Positions 1 to 8,808 of a stretch of DNA of 64,000 nt are shown piece by piece; position 1 is the first letter of the stretch; every line of letters begins with the position of its first letter. The notes under the pieces are model-generated. The model was not told the DNA's origin. It saw nothing but the letters and a program-made list of their open reading frames with translations, and searched no databases. The position numbers and the translations under genes were made by a program. This DNA comes from Bacillota bacterium (GTDB lineage Bacteria > Bacillota > Clostridia > Lachnospirales > Lachnospiraceae), in NCBI GenBank assembly GCA_023391695.1, contig JAEWAK010000074.1, positions 1-64,000 on the forward strand, written 5' to 3'.

Positions 1-1
1 A

Positions 2-805
2 CATACGCAGGAACAGGTTCCCGAAAATGAATGGTACATTGTGGAGAATACCCATGAGCCAATCATAGAACGGCCTATCTTTGAAAAAGTGCAGGAGTTG
101 CTAAAGCGTGACACCCGCACCGCTCCACAGAAAAAGAAGCTCTATCTGTTCAGCGGCTTTCTCCGTTGTGCTGATTGTGGCAAGGCTATGAGCCGCAGTC
201 AGGTAAAAGGCACTGTGTACTATTTCTGCCGTACCTACAAAGACCAGTCAAAAACGGCTTGTACCAAACATTCCATTAAGCATAACCGGCTGGAAGCGGC
301 GGTATTGTATGCCATTCAACAACAGGTATATCTTACGGTACACTATGCCAACACTTTAGAATACATCAGCACCGCACCGCTTCAAAAAAGCCAGTCTATA
401 CGGATTGAAGCTCTGATAGAAGCCAAAGAAAAAGAACGCTCCAAAATCATGCGTTACAAGCAATCCATTTATCAGGATTGGAAAGACGGAGAAATCACTC
501 ACAGCGATTACCGTCACATGAGCGAAGATTACGAACAGCAAATAGCCGCTTTAGGTGAAGTTTTGAAAAACCTCCACGCAGAGCGTGAGGAACTGCAAAA
601 CGGCATTACCGCTGAAAGCCCTTGCTTAGTAGTCTTTAAGAAGTTTGAAACTATCGACAAGCTGACAAGAGAGGTTTTGATTGAGCTTGTAGACCATATC
701 AAGGTACATGAAAACGGCAACATCAGCGTAAAGTTTAAGGTTGCGGACCAACTACGCCGAGTAATGGAATACATTGAAATCAACACCCAAGAACAAGCGG
801 TTTAA
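2..805 (+). CDS. Large serine recombinase, C-terminal part (partial)
   Basis: The reading frame is open from the first bases of the window, so the N-terminal resolvase catalytic domain lies outside it. What is visible is the recombinase domain end, a zinc beta-ribbon with the pair CADCGK...YFCRTY...ACTKHSI, and a long charged coiled-coil tail. This is the layout of TndX/TnpX-type large serine recombinases that excise and insert transposons or integrative elements. Such genes usually sit at one end of their element, which fits the abrupt change to chromosomal-looking debris right after the stop. The first in-window GTG (41) is not the true start. The family call is firm; the element type is not determinable here. 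Confidence 0.85.
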   Translation, partial: HTQEQVPENEWYIVENTHEPIIERPIFEKVQELLKRDTRTAPQKKKLYLFSGFLRCADCGKAMSRSQVKGTVYYFCRTYKDQSKTACTKHSIKHNRLEAAVLYAIQQQVYLTVHYANTLEYISTAPLQKSQSIRIEALIEAKEKERSKIMRYKQSIYQDWKDGEITHSDYRHMSEDYEQQIAALGEVLKNLHAEREELQNGITAESPCLVVFKKFETIDKLTREVLIELVDHIKVHENGNISVKFKVADQLRRVMEYIEINTQEQAV

Positions 806-811
806 CAGGCC

Positions 812-997
812 GCTAATAAAAAGGCAGTTTGTTTTCCTTATATTACCGGGTCAACTGGACCGACCGGTGATACCGGACCGACTGGGCCGGCTGGACTTTA
901 ATGCTTTACTAAGTTTTATCGCTATATTGGGATTTGGTAATTCTCTTGCGCCTTAACGGTAGATACCACCCCATTCGGTATTGATATAAATCCTTAG
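812..997 (+). pseudogene. Collagen-like (BclA-type) protein gene, decayed 3' fragment
   Basis: Immediately after the recombinase stop the same frame reads GSTGPTGDTGPTGPAGL, a Gly-X-Y collagen-like run typical of clostridial exosporium or surface glycoproteins, then stops at 899-901. Shifting by one base at the ctttaat run (896-902) continues as LNALLSFIAILGFGNSLAP, and a second shift at about 958 gives VDTTPFGIDINP. Both pieces resemble the globular tail that follows such repeats. There is no start codon and no signal for expression. The simplest reading is that the mobile element entered the repeat region of a collagen-like gene and the detached 3' end then decayed. Confidence 0.6.
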
Positions 998-1035
998 GGT
1001 GTACCTGCCAATACTCAAAATCTCCCCTGGGAGAG

Positions 1036-1073
1036 AGATAACCGGCTTGCTCAAAGAAGCAAGCCGGTTATCT
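1036..1073. terminator. 15-bp perfect inverted repeat, probable terminator
   Basis: Bases 1036-1050 and 1059-1073 are exact reverse complements (core ATAACCGGCTTGC) around an 8-base loop. There is no strong T-tract on either side, so orientation is uncertain. It overlaps the 3' end of the broken minus-strand ORF next to it. Confidence 0.55.
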
Positions 1074-1467
1074 TATAAATCTCAAAGGGGTAATAGGATA
1101 AAAAATTATTCTTTGCATAATCATGAAAAATGAAAAAGCAGCCACCTCCCACTTCGCAGCTAACTCCCGCATATGCTGGCACTGAAGGAATAATATCAAT
1201 TTGTAATAACATGCCTGATTTAAGTTTATCAACTGATTTTTCTTTGATTGATGACGACATCCATTCTTCATCAGCGGTCCGGTTTATTCGTTTTGCCATA
1301 AATTCTTGGTCCGGTAATGGTATCACCAGTCATATTAGTACAAGTCTTTTTTTATATATGTTCATGGAATAAAAATTCGCCAATTCCATGTATGATAGAA
1401 GCACAAGTATGGCAATAACCAGTGACAAAATTACTTTCGTATTTAATGATTTCTTAATTTTGAACAT
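1051..1467 (-). pseudogene. Broken membrane-anchored ORF, function unknown
   Basis: From an ATG at 1467, preceded by AGAAAGGG, the minus strand encodes a short basic stretch and one strong transmembrane segment (VILSLVIAILVLLSY) and then meets TGA at 1330-1332. The same frame stays open for a further 93 codons to 1051. The N-terminus resembles the anchor of a sensor kinase or chemoreceptor, but no recognisable domain follows. I read it as a small gene broken by a nonsense change and probably also truncated. A functional 45-residue membrane peptide ending at 1330 is the alternative. Confidence 0.35.
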
Positions 1468-1642
1468 AGTATTTTTTCCCTTTCTTCTGAACTTTATCTG
1501 CTGTCTCAATGCCCCCTCGTTTTAATAATATCTCACAATTTCAAGCTTTTGTCGTCCAATCAATCATTTACATATTAAATTCTCCATACAATTTATACTT
1601 GAATTATTTCGATAAGTTCAAAATACCATCTAAATATAAGAA

Positions 1643-1712
1643 AACCGCTGGAAGCACTAGGTTTCCAGCGGTTTAGCTCTTTATAAAATTATTACATTCC
1701 CACCTGCTTTGC
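1643..1712 (-). repeat. tsf-tail repeat, copy A (terminator plus 3'-end core)
   Basis: Two parts match the 3' end of the EF-Ts gene near 30.4-30.5 kb. The first is a terminator hairpin (1643-1653 with 1663-1673, AACCGCTGGAA stem). The second is the 16-base core ttcccacctgctttgc at 1697-1712, one base different from tsf. Read on the minus strand in a frame different from the deaminase gene it ends IAKQVGM-stop, echoing the VAKQMGM end of EF-Ts. The hairpin probably now serves as terminator for the purine operon. It is one of several such copies and is interpreted as an old attachment-site scar. Confidence 0.55.
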
Positions 1713-1719
1713 AATCTTC

Positions 1720-3042
1720 TTACGAAGTAAGCTGACCGCTTTTACATATATCCGACCCTAACATTTCCTCCATTGCTCCCAGCAGGCTATCCCTGACGGT
1801 TTGAAGTTCAGCCTCCGCCAGTTTTTTATGTCTCACCAGACATTTTCCCGCGACAAAGACCGTATCGACATTGCCGGCATTTGCACTGTATACGATCACG
1901 GAATAAGGATTAAAGACCGGAAACATATTGGCTGAATCCGTCTCCAGCAATACCAAATCAGCCTGTTTCCCGACTTCCAGAGACCCGGTCACTTTGTTCA
2001 AATTCAGAACTTCGGCACCCCGGATGGTTCCCAGGGCTACAATTTCCTGCGCAGGGAAAATGGAACGGTCTTTATTTTTTAATTTATGAAAATTAGCAAA
2101 CAGCTTAAATTGAGTTATGATATCCAATGTATTTCCGCTTGTCGCACCGTCCGTCCCCAGACCTACCCTGATTCCCGAATTCAACAAGGCCTTTATATCT
2201 GCAACACCTTTCGCCGCCTTAGTATTGGAACCGATGCAATGGGCTACGCCGACATTTCGTTTTCTCAGCAATTCAATATCCTCTTTGGACAGATGAATAC
2301 AATGGGCAGCAATTAAGGATTCATCCAGGCATCCTATGGAATCCAGAAATTCAATGGGCGTCATAGAATAGGTATCCTTAAAATATTCCATTTCATAATC
2401 CATCTCAGCCACATGCATTGTAATAGGTACCTGATAAGCTTCACTTATTTTTTTAGCCCTTCTTAAGCTCTCTTCCCCGTTGGTATTGGTTGCATGAGGT
2501 GCAATACAGGGTGTGATTAATTGATGGTGCCTCCATTTATGAATAAACTCTTCCGCATAGGCAAAGCCGCTTCCGGGTTCTCTCGAATCACAGGTCTTAA
2601 GATCGGCCACCGTCTCACCCAATACTGCCCGTATATGCATGTCGTCAACCGCTTTTGCAACTTCGTCTTCAAAATAATACATATCCAAAACAGTAGTCAC
2701 TCCGCCTAGAAGCATTTCGCAAATAGCATATTTAGCACCCCAATATGCTAATTCTTTATTCATATATTGATTTTCCAGCGGAAACAAAAAACGCCTTAAG
2801 CGGTCTTTTATATCATCTCCGAGACTGCGAAACGGGAGCATCCCCAAATGGGTATGTGTATTTATCATTCCGGGCATTAATATTCCGTTTTTACCGTCTA
2901 TGATTTCTCCTTCTTCTTTAAAGGACTCCATCTCTCCCAAAGCAGCAATCCGATCACCCTCAATTGTTAAAAATCCCTTTTTATATTCCGTCAGTTTTCC
3001 ATCCATGGTAATAATCCTGGTATTAACAATCGATTTTTTCAT
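1720..3042 (-). CDS. Amidohydrolase, MTA/SAH deaminase (MtaD) family
   Basis: A 440-residue metal-dependent hydrolase of the TRZ/ATZ (MtaD, SsnA-like) group. Visible metal and active-site motifs, in order, are NTHTHLGM (His63, His65), HVAEMD near residue 210, AHCIHLS near 245 and GLGTDGATSGNTLD near 295. Family members deaminate methylthioadenosine, S-adenosylhomocysteine, adenosine or related aminopurines. Its ATG overlaps the stop of the adenine deaminase gene by 4 bp, so the two are translationally coupled. The last ~10 residues run into the tsf-like repeat, so the natural C-terminus may have been altered. The exact substrate cannot be fixed from sequence. Confidence 0.85.
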   Translation of the reverse strand: MKKSIVNTRIITMDGKLTEYKKGFLTIEGDRIAALGEMESFKEEGEIIDGKNGILMPGMINTHTHLGMLPFRSLGDDIKDRLRRFLFPLENQYMNKELAYWGAKYAICEMLLGGVTTVLDMYYFEDEVAKAVDDMHIRAVLGETVADLKTCDSREPGSGFAYAEEFIHKWRHHQLITPCIAPHATNTNGEESLRRAKKISEAYQVPITMHVAEMDYEMEYFKDTYSMTPIEFLDSIGCLDESLIAAHCIHLSKEDIELLRKRNVGVAHCIGSNTKAAKGVADIKALLNSGIRVGLGTDGATSGNTLDIITQFKLFANFHKLKNKDRSIFPAQEIVALGTIRGAEVLNLNKVTGSLEVGKQADLVLLETDSANMFPVFNPYSVIVYSANAGNVDTVFVAGKCLVRHKKLAEAELQTVRDSLLGAMEEMLGSDICKSGQLTS

Positions 3043-4745
3043 TCCGTCCTATTCTCCTTAACTTCCAGCGGGATAAAACCTTGTGTCTTCACATCCAGCA
3101 GACCGTAGTCTGTCAATTTTACATCAGGGGAGACCGGCAGGGTCAAGGTTGAAAATGACATGATCTCATTGTCATGCCGATATCCCAACTGTTTCATAGC
3201 CAGTCGCACCGCTCCTACTTCTTCTGCCAATTGTTCTATCTTTGCATCGCTGATAATACCGCCTATTTTTAGCTGTACCGACGCCAATAGTCCGGATTCT
3301 CCATATACTGCATATCCGCCTTGCAGCTCTACTATTTTTCTTTGAGCTAAAACCATATCTTTTACCTTATTGCCAAGCACGATCAGATTATGGGAATCAT
3401 GTGCCCAGGTTGTAGCAATGGCACCGGTCTTTGTCAGAGCACCCTCAACCAGAGCACAGGATATATTCCCGTTTTTTCCGTATCTCTCAAAGCACACCAA
3501 CAACGCTATGCTTTGATTTTCCCACTGTATTAACCCATCTTTCACAGGAAACTTTCGCTGCACCAGCTTTGTAAAGGTGGAATGTTCCTCTATTTGTATA
3601 ACATTACATAGGACTTCTTTTTCTTTACTGTCCGTATGTAAAGCAAAATCCGCTGCTTCTGCTTCCCGGCACTTTACTGAATGATAAAACTCCCTTGGGA
3701 ATTTTATTTCCTCCGAAGTATCCAGAGTGTATTGTTTTCCATTTTTATAAACAGCATGAATACGGAAGGTATTTACGTCCTCCAGTACTATAAAGTCGGC
3801 TTTTTTACCGGGAGCAATTAAACCCCTGTCTGTTAAATGCATTCTTCTGCTGGGTGTATAAGTGCTGCAATAAATTGCCTTTTCCGGAGGCATTCCTAAC
3901 TGGATGGCCCGTTTAATATTCTGATTTAGGTGGCCTTTAAGCAGATGATCCGCCATAACATCATCCGTAACCAGTGCAATATATTCATAAAAATGATGTT
4001 TTACCACCATTGCAATATTTTCTGCAGTTAAGGATTTTTTTTGCAGTTCCATAAACATACCGTTTGTTATTTTTTCATAAATAGATTCCGGTGTCTGATG
4101 GGTATGATCCGCATCCACTCCCGCAAATAAAAACCGGGCCAATTCAAGGCCCCTGATTTTAGGGCAATGTCCCTCGATCGGCATATAAGGACGCACCCTG
4201 CGGCACTCTTTTATAATTTCTCTGATTTCCGTTTTATCCTCTGCGGTCAGCTCTTTAAAGTTCATCACTTCTCCTAAACATAATATTTTAGGATCTTTAA
4301 GAAGCTCTGCCATGTCCTTTGCAGTTACCGTCCCGCCTGAAGTTTCCAGACCGGTATTTAACGTTGGTACACTGGACGGTATTCCATAGAAAATATCCAG
4401 CAAGGTTTTACCGGTTAAATAATGCTTTATTCCTTCTATTCCAAAAACATTTGCTATTTCATGGGGGTCAGCAACTACTGTTGTGACCCCATGTGATAAT
4501 ACTATTTTTGAAAATTCCTTCGGTACCGTCATGGAACTTTCAATATGCATATGGATATCCACTAAACCCGGTATTATGTATTTCCCATCATAATCCAGTA
4601 TCGTATCCGCCGTCAATTGCCGGCTGAGGTCACCGATATAGAAAATTTTGTCTCCTGCGGCTGCAACATCATTCTTTTCAAATTTTTGTAAAAAGGTATT
4701 ATAAACAAATGCGTTTTTAATTATCAAATCAATATGCTGCATCAT
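3039..4745 (-). CDS. ade: Adenine deaminase
   Basis: The 568-residue protein has the AdeC architecture. The metal motif GLVDIHMHIESSM (His65, His67) is followed by GVTTVVADPHEIANV, GHCPKIRG, ADHTHQTPES, ALVTDDVM and the C-terminal TTWAHDSHNLIVLG block. It converts adenine to hypoxanthine and ammonia with a binuclear metal centre. It lies between a binding-protein lipoprotein (10-bp gap) and the MtaD-like deaminase (4-bp overlap). This places the enzyme in an import-and-deaminate operon for amino-purines. Length and motifs are normal for the family. Confidence 0.93.
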   Translation of the reverse strand: MMQHIDLIIKNAFVYNTFLQKFEKNDVAAAGDKIFYIGDLSRQLTADTILDYDGKYIIPGLVDIHMHIESSMTVPKEFSKIVLSHGVTTVVADPHEIANVFGIEGIKHYLTGKTLLDIFYGIPSSVPTLNTGLETSGGTVTAKDMAELLKDPKILCLGEVMNFKELTAEDKTEIREIIKECRRVRPYMPIEGHCPKIRGLELARFLFAGVDADHTHQTPESIYEKITNGMFMELQKKSLTAENIAMVVKHHFYEYIALVTDDVMADHLLKGHLNQNIKRAIQLGMPPEKAIYCSTYTPSRRMHLTDRGLIAPGKKADFIVLEDVNTFRIHAVYKNGKQYTLDTSEEIKFPREFYHSVKCREAEAADFALHTDSKEKEVLCNVIQIEEHSTFTKLVQRKFPVKDGLIQWENQSIALLVCFERYGKNGNISCALVEGALTKTGAIATTWAHDSHNLIVLGNKVKDMVLAQRKIVELQGGYAVYGESGLLASVQLKIGGIISDAKIEQLAEEVGAVRLAMKQLGYRHDNEIMSFSTLTLPVSPDVKLTDYGLLDVKTQGFIPLEVKENRTE

Positions 4746-4754
4746 GCCACTTCC

Positions 4755-5849
4755 TTAATTATTGACGATTAAATTCCATTGGTTGATCCATTCCTCCAGA
4801 AGAGGATTGATAACGGCATAATCCAGCGCTTTTGCAGCAGCCGCTACATCACCATAGGTTTTGTTCGCTGCCTGCTCCTCGGTCAATTCAACGGTACTGT
4901 TGGTAGGAGCTTCATTTAAGGTCACTGCGGTTGTAGTCTGTAATTCACCGCTTAGCCTCCAATTTATATATTCATAAGCCAGGTCTTTATTTTTAGAATT
5001 CACGTTAATATCAATGGTATTAAAGTTCGCATAGGTTCCTTCCGGCGTTACATATTTAACCTGGGAAGCCGCCTCTTTAATAATAGGAACACCAAAGTCA
5101 CCCACGACTGCAGCCGCAATCTCACCGGAAGCAAACATATTCGCTAAATCAGAAGACTTGGTGTAAGTTTTTACAACATTAGGTTTTAATTCATTTAAGG
5201 CTTCGAATGCGGCCGCACCATTATCGGAAGCCAACTCCATTCCTTTATAATCACTGGCAACGGATAACATAGCAGGTCCAAAAGTAGTCGTAATATCCGG
5301 AATAGAAATTTTACCTTCCAGCTCACTTTTCCAAAGATCTGCAAATTCTGTGATTTCAAAGCCAACTGCCTCCGGATCATAAATGATTCCAATGCTGTTA
5401 ATCGTATATGCAGGACCGTATCCTGACTCAGTTAATTTTTTTGCGGCAGGAATCAAAGCCTCTGCATTCGGAATTCTGGTATAGTCTATTTTTTCAAACA
5501 AACCGGCTGCATAGCCGTTAGCCGCTGCTGATTGGGCTAATTCAATGATATCAACAGTAGAATTAGGATCGTTTACCAATTTCGTATAACGTTCTGAGGT
5601 TGAACCGATTTCCAAGACCACCTCACAATTAAAAGCTTCTTCAAAAGGTCCATACACATCCTCATGTAATATGTCTTCGCTTAGACCCCAGGTGGAAATA
5701 ATAAGCTGACGTTTTTCATCGGAATCGGAAGTAACGGTACCCTTATCCGGCGCTTCGGTAACGGTACCCCCGTTTTCTTTCGTTGCAGCAGTACTGCAGC
5801 CGCTTAAAACAAACACAAAACATAACAATAAAACCACCATTTTTTTCAT
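4755..5849 (-). CDS. ABC transporter substrate-binding lipoprotein (PotD-like)
   Basis: A lipoprotein signal peptide ends at a lipobox LSGC (Cys18), followed by a low-complexity Thr/Glu linker and a type-II periplasmic binding fold of the spermidine/putrescine-iron class. Conserved-looking pieces include LIISTWG, STVDIIELAQSAAANGYAAGL and NIDINVNSKNKDLAYEYINW. It should sit on the outer membrane face and feed the two permeases and ATPase encoded just upstream. Homologues bind polyamines, thiamine, iron or other small ligands. Coupling to two purine deaminases suggests a purine-related ligand, but that is inference from context. Confidence 0.85.
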   Translation of the reverse strand: MKKMVVLLLCFVFVLSGCSTAATKENGGTVTEAPDKGTVTSDSDEKRQLIISTWGLSEDILHEDVYGPFEEAFNCEVVLEIGSTSERYTKLVNDPNSTVDIIELAQSAAANGYAAGLFEKIDYTRIPNAEALIPAAKKLTESGYGPAYTINSIGIIYDPEAVGFEITEFADLWKSELEGKISIPDITTTFGPAMLSVASDYKGMELASDNGAAAFEALNELKPNVVKTYTKSSDLANMFASGEIAAAVVGDFGVPIIKEAASQVKYVTPEGTYANFNTIDINVNSKNKDLAYEYINWRLSGELQTTTAVTLNEAPTNSTVELTEEQAANKTYGDVAAAAKALDYAVINPLLEEWINQWNLIVNN

Positions 5850-5896
5850 AACATCTTCCTCTCTTTCTTTTGTTTCTATCTATTACCATTGCGGCA

Positions 5897-6943
5897 CTAC
5901 ATAGATTTCTCAACTAAAATAATTTTATTTTTTGGAAATTGCAGCCTGACCTGATCTCCTGTTTCATATACTCTGCTAATAGCAGCATTTACCAGTAACT
6001 TACCCAAAGAGGTATCCACTTCGTATTGATAGGACTTGCCCAGGAAGGTCCGAACTCCGATTGTCGCGGTTATTACATTTTCAGTTATTGTTTCATCCAC
6101 CAGGAGAATATCCTCCGGCCGGATTGTACCAAGACCTGTCTCCAGCATGGTTTCCTGTTCTACCTTTATTGTTTCTCCCTGCTCTGTGGTATAAATGCAG
6201 GCAGACTGCTTTTTTAAAGCAATAAAATTATTAAATCCAATAAACCTTGCCACAAACTCTGTTCTGGGTTTCGAATAGATGTTTTCCGGCGTGTCATATT
6301 GTTCTATTACCCCATTGTTCATAACCGCAACCCTGTCCGAAATTGAAAAACACTCTTCCTGGTCGTGGGTTACAAAAACCATGGTGATGCCTAATTTTTT
6401 TTGCAGGCGTTTGATTTCTACCCTCATATTGACCCGGAGTTTTGCATCTAAATTACTAAGAGGTTCATCCAGTAACAATAATTTGGGCTGTATTACCAAA
6501 GCCCTGGCAAGGGCCACACGCTGCCTTTGCCCACCTGACATCTGCTTTGGAAAGCGGTCTGCAAATTCGCTTAAATCACAAATTTCCAGGATTTCTTCTA
6601 CTTTTCTTTTTATTTCTTCTTTTTTAAGCTTTTGAAGTTTCAGTCCAAAGGCAACATTATCATAAACACTCAAATGGGGAAATAACGCATAGCTTTGAAA
6701 AACAATACCGAATTTTCTTTTATGAACCGGGATTTTAGTATAATCCTTCCCCTCTAAAATAAATTCTCCGCCGGCAGGTTCTATGAAGCCTGCAATCACT
6801 CTGAGGGTGGTGGTTTTACCGCAGCCGCTGGGTCCTAATAAAGAAACCAGTTCGCCTTCCCCGATTTCTAAATTAAGACCTTTTAAAATCGTTTTCTTTT
6901 TATCATACGTAACATCAATATTATTTAAAGATAAAAAATCCAC
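5897..6943 (-). CDS. ABC transporter ATP-binding protein (PotA-like)
   Basis: The 348-residue ATPase has Walker A GPSGCGKTT (37-45), Q-loop VFQSYALFPH, signature MSGGQRQRVALARAL, Walker B LLLLDEPLSNLD and switch VTHDQEE, then a C-terminal TOBE-like regulatory region from about residue 240. This is the PotA/CysA/FbpC importer class, energising uptake through the two permeases upstream. It lies 11 bp from the second permease and 47 bp before the binding-protein gene, consistent with one transcript. Confidence 0.92.
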   Translation of the reverse strand: MDFLSLNNIDVTYDKKKTILKGLNLEIGEGELVSLLGPSGCGKTTTLRVIAGFIEPAGGEFILEGKDYTKIPVHKRKFGIVFQSYALFPHLSVYDNVAFGLKLQKLKKEEIKRKVEEILEICDLSEFADRFPKQMSGGQRQRVALARALVIQPKLLLLDEPLSNLDAKLRVNMRVEIKRLQKKLGITMVFVTHDQEECFSISDRVAVMNNGVIEQYDTPENIYSKPRTEFVARFIGFNNFIALKKQSACIYTTEQGETIKVEQETMLETGLGTIRPEDILLVDETITENVITATIGVRTFLGKSYQYEVDTSLGKLLVNAAISRVYETGDQVRLQFPKNKIILVEKSM

Positions 6944-6954
6944 GTAACACCCTC

Positions 6955-7737
6955 CTATTTTGCCAATGATGCAATTCCTAATGTTTTTTCCACAATAAAC
7001 ATGATCAATATCGTTCCAAGCATAAGTAAAACAGAAACTGCCGATACGGTGGGATCATAATTATATTCGATATAATTCATTAAATTAGTGGGAAAAGTAC
7101 TCACTCCCGGCCCTGTTAAAAACATCGAAACAGGTATATTATTAAAGGAATTGATAAAGGCCAGCATAAATGCTGCCATAACCCCCGAAGTAATATTGGG
7201 CAGCACTACTTTAAAAAAAGCAGAGACCTTTCCGCAGCCTAAACTCCAGGCTACCTCTTCAATGGAAAAGTCAAATTGGGACAGACTGGAACCGACCACC
7301 CGGATAATATAGGGAAGTACTGCAAGAAAATGCCCTAACAGAAGTGCAGAGAACACCGGCATCCGCAATACCAGGACGATAAACCGGTATAAAGCGAAGC
7401 CTAATACAATACCCGGAACAATGGTCGGAGACAGGAAAAATGATTGAATCATGGATTTTCCTTTTATTGTATACCTGGCTAAAGCATAAGCTGCCGGAAC
7501 GCCCACCAGCAAAGCCAACACGGTTGCAAACAGCGCTATCTGAAAGCTTGTCTTAAGTGAATTAAAAAAGGAACCTGATGTAAATATATTAACAAACCAT
7601 TTCATCGAAACGCTTTTAACCGGAAAGGTTATGGTACTTTCACCCCCAAAAGCGGTAACTGCAATAATAAACAAGGGTAGGAATAAAAATACAAAAACAC
7701 AACAGGCAAAAGCCGTCAGCACTTTATTTTTACGCAT
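6955..7737 (-). CDS. ABC transporter permease (PotC-like)
   Basis: An inner-membrane permease of the binding-protein-dependent family with six predicted helices and the EAA-loop region EEVAWSLGCGKVSAFFKVVLP. The start is placed at ATG 7737, preceded by GAGGTG; its ATG overlaps the stop of the first permease by 8 bp. Upstream in-frame starts would lie inside the neighbour and lack a binding site. It pairs with the upstream permease and the ATPase to form the translocation pore. Confidence 0.9.
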   Translation of the reverse strand: MRKNKVLTAFACCVFVFLFLPLFIIAVTAFGGESTITFPVKSVSMKWFVNIFTSGSFFNSLKTSFQIALFATVLALLVGVPAAYALARYTIKGKSMIQSFFLSPTIVPGIVLGFALYRFIVLVLRMPVFSALLLGHFLAVLPYIIRVVGSSLSQFDFSIEEVAWSLGCGKVSAFFKVVLPNITSGVMAAFMLAFINSFNNIPVSMFLTGPGVSTFPTNLMNYIEYNYDPTVSAVSVLLMLGTILIMFIVEKTLGIASLAK

Positions 7738-8563
7738 ATTTTTCACCTCGTTTATCAATTTTGGCCGCAATTGCATTAAATATCTGAATGACAATAATTG
7801 TAGTAACTATCATCACAGCCGCTATCACACCTGCACCTGTCCAATCTCCCAAGGTCATTGCTTTTTGATAAATGAACGTTGCCAACACAAGGTTACGGTT
7901 CCCTCCCAGCAGCTGCGGAGTCGTATAGGCCGTCAAGGTGCCTGTAAATACCAAAACGCTTCCTACAATAATTCCCGGAATACTCATTGGAAGTACTATC
8001 TTAACAAATGCCCGCAGGCGGTTCGCTCCAAGACTTTCTGCCGCTTCCATTAAATCATCCTCAATATTCTCCATTGTACCGACAACCGTAATAATCATAA
8101 GAGGAAGAAACAGATAGACACTTCCCACTATAATCGCGAATTCCGTGTAGAGCAGTGTTAACGGTTTTTCTATCACTTTGCTGTTCATCAGCAGTGAGTT
8201 TATAATTCCATTACGTCCGAGTATATTGATCCATGCAAAACTCCGTATAACAGAATTGGTAAGCAGCGGAAAGATTGTAAGCGCTAATAAGATTCCCCGT
8301 TTACTCTTATTGCACCGGGAAATAAAATAAGCAGTAGGTACTCCGAAAAACATACTTAAACCCGTACACAAAACAGCTATTTTAATAGTTCTTATCATAA
8401 TCTTCATAAAATAAGCATCTTCAAAAAATTCCCTGTAGTTCTCTGTGGTAAAACCTCCCTCATATATAGTAGGCACGAATATCTTTACTAATGGAAGAAT
8501 TAAAAAGACAATCAATAATATGCTTCCCGGCAATAAGAGCAGGAGCGGTAACTGCTTCTTCAT
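7730..8563 (-). CDS. ABC transporter permease (PotB-like)
   Basis: First gene of the six-gene operon. It has an N-terminal transmembrane anchor, five further helices and an EAA loop (DDLMEAAESLGANRLRAFVKIVLP). The open frame extends to 8698. The ATG at 8563 is preferred because it follows GCGAGGA at good spacing and gives a normal-length permease starting MKKQLPLLLLLPG; the extra upstream residues are not family-like. With the PotC-like partner it should form the transmembrane heterodimer. Confidence 0.88.
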   Translation of the reverse strand: MKKQLPLLLLLPGSILLIVFLILPLVKIFVPTIYEGGFTTENYREFFEDAYFMKIMIRTIKIAVLCTGLSMFFGVPTAYFISRCNKSKRGILLALTIFPLLTNSVIRSFAWINILGRNGIINSLLMNSKVIEKPLTLLYTEFAIIVGSVYLFLPLMIITVVGTMENIEDDLMEAAESLGANRLRAFVKIVLPMSIPGIIVGSVLVFTGTLTAYTTPQLLGGNRNLVLATFIYQKAMTLGDWTGAGVIAAVMIVTTIIVIQIFNAIAAKIDKRGEKYA

Positions 8564-8717
8564 ACTTTCAATCCTCGCTTTCATATAAAAAAATAAGGCA
8601 ATCATTTCTCTGATCCCCTTATCAGTGCATAATATTATTTTATTTGCTTTTTGATATTTTTTATTTATAAAATGAAACAATATATAAGTCCAATACATAA
8701 AAACTATAAATACTATT

Positions 8718-8738
8718 CCTTTACTCTATAACTAAAGG
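8718..8738. promoter_or_regulatory. Candidate LysR operator between divergent genes
   Basis: CCTTTA-N9-TAAAGG is a perfect inverted repeat in the A/T-rich gap between the ABC/deaminase operon and the divergent LysR gene. Its form resembles the interrupted dyads bound by LysR-type regulators. The site is seen; its use is inferred. Confidence 0.45.
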
Positions 8739-8808
8739 ATTTTGCTTCATTTTAAAAGTCAGCATTTCCTGCAAATGCTTAAATTCATGAGAAGGAGAAT
8801 ACGATTAT

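Noticed and set aside
1330..1332. In-frame TGA considered as a selenocysteine codon
   Set aside because: No SECIS-like hairpin directly downstream and no redox motif around it; nonsense mutation is simpler.
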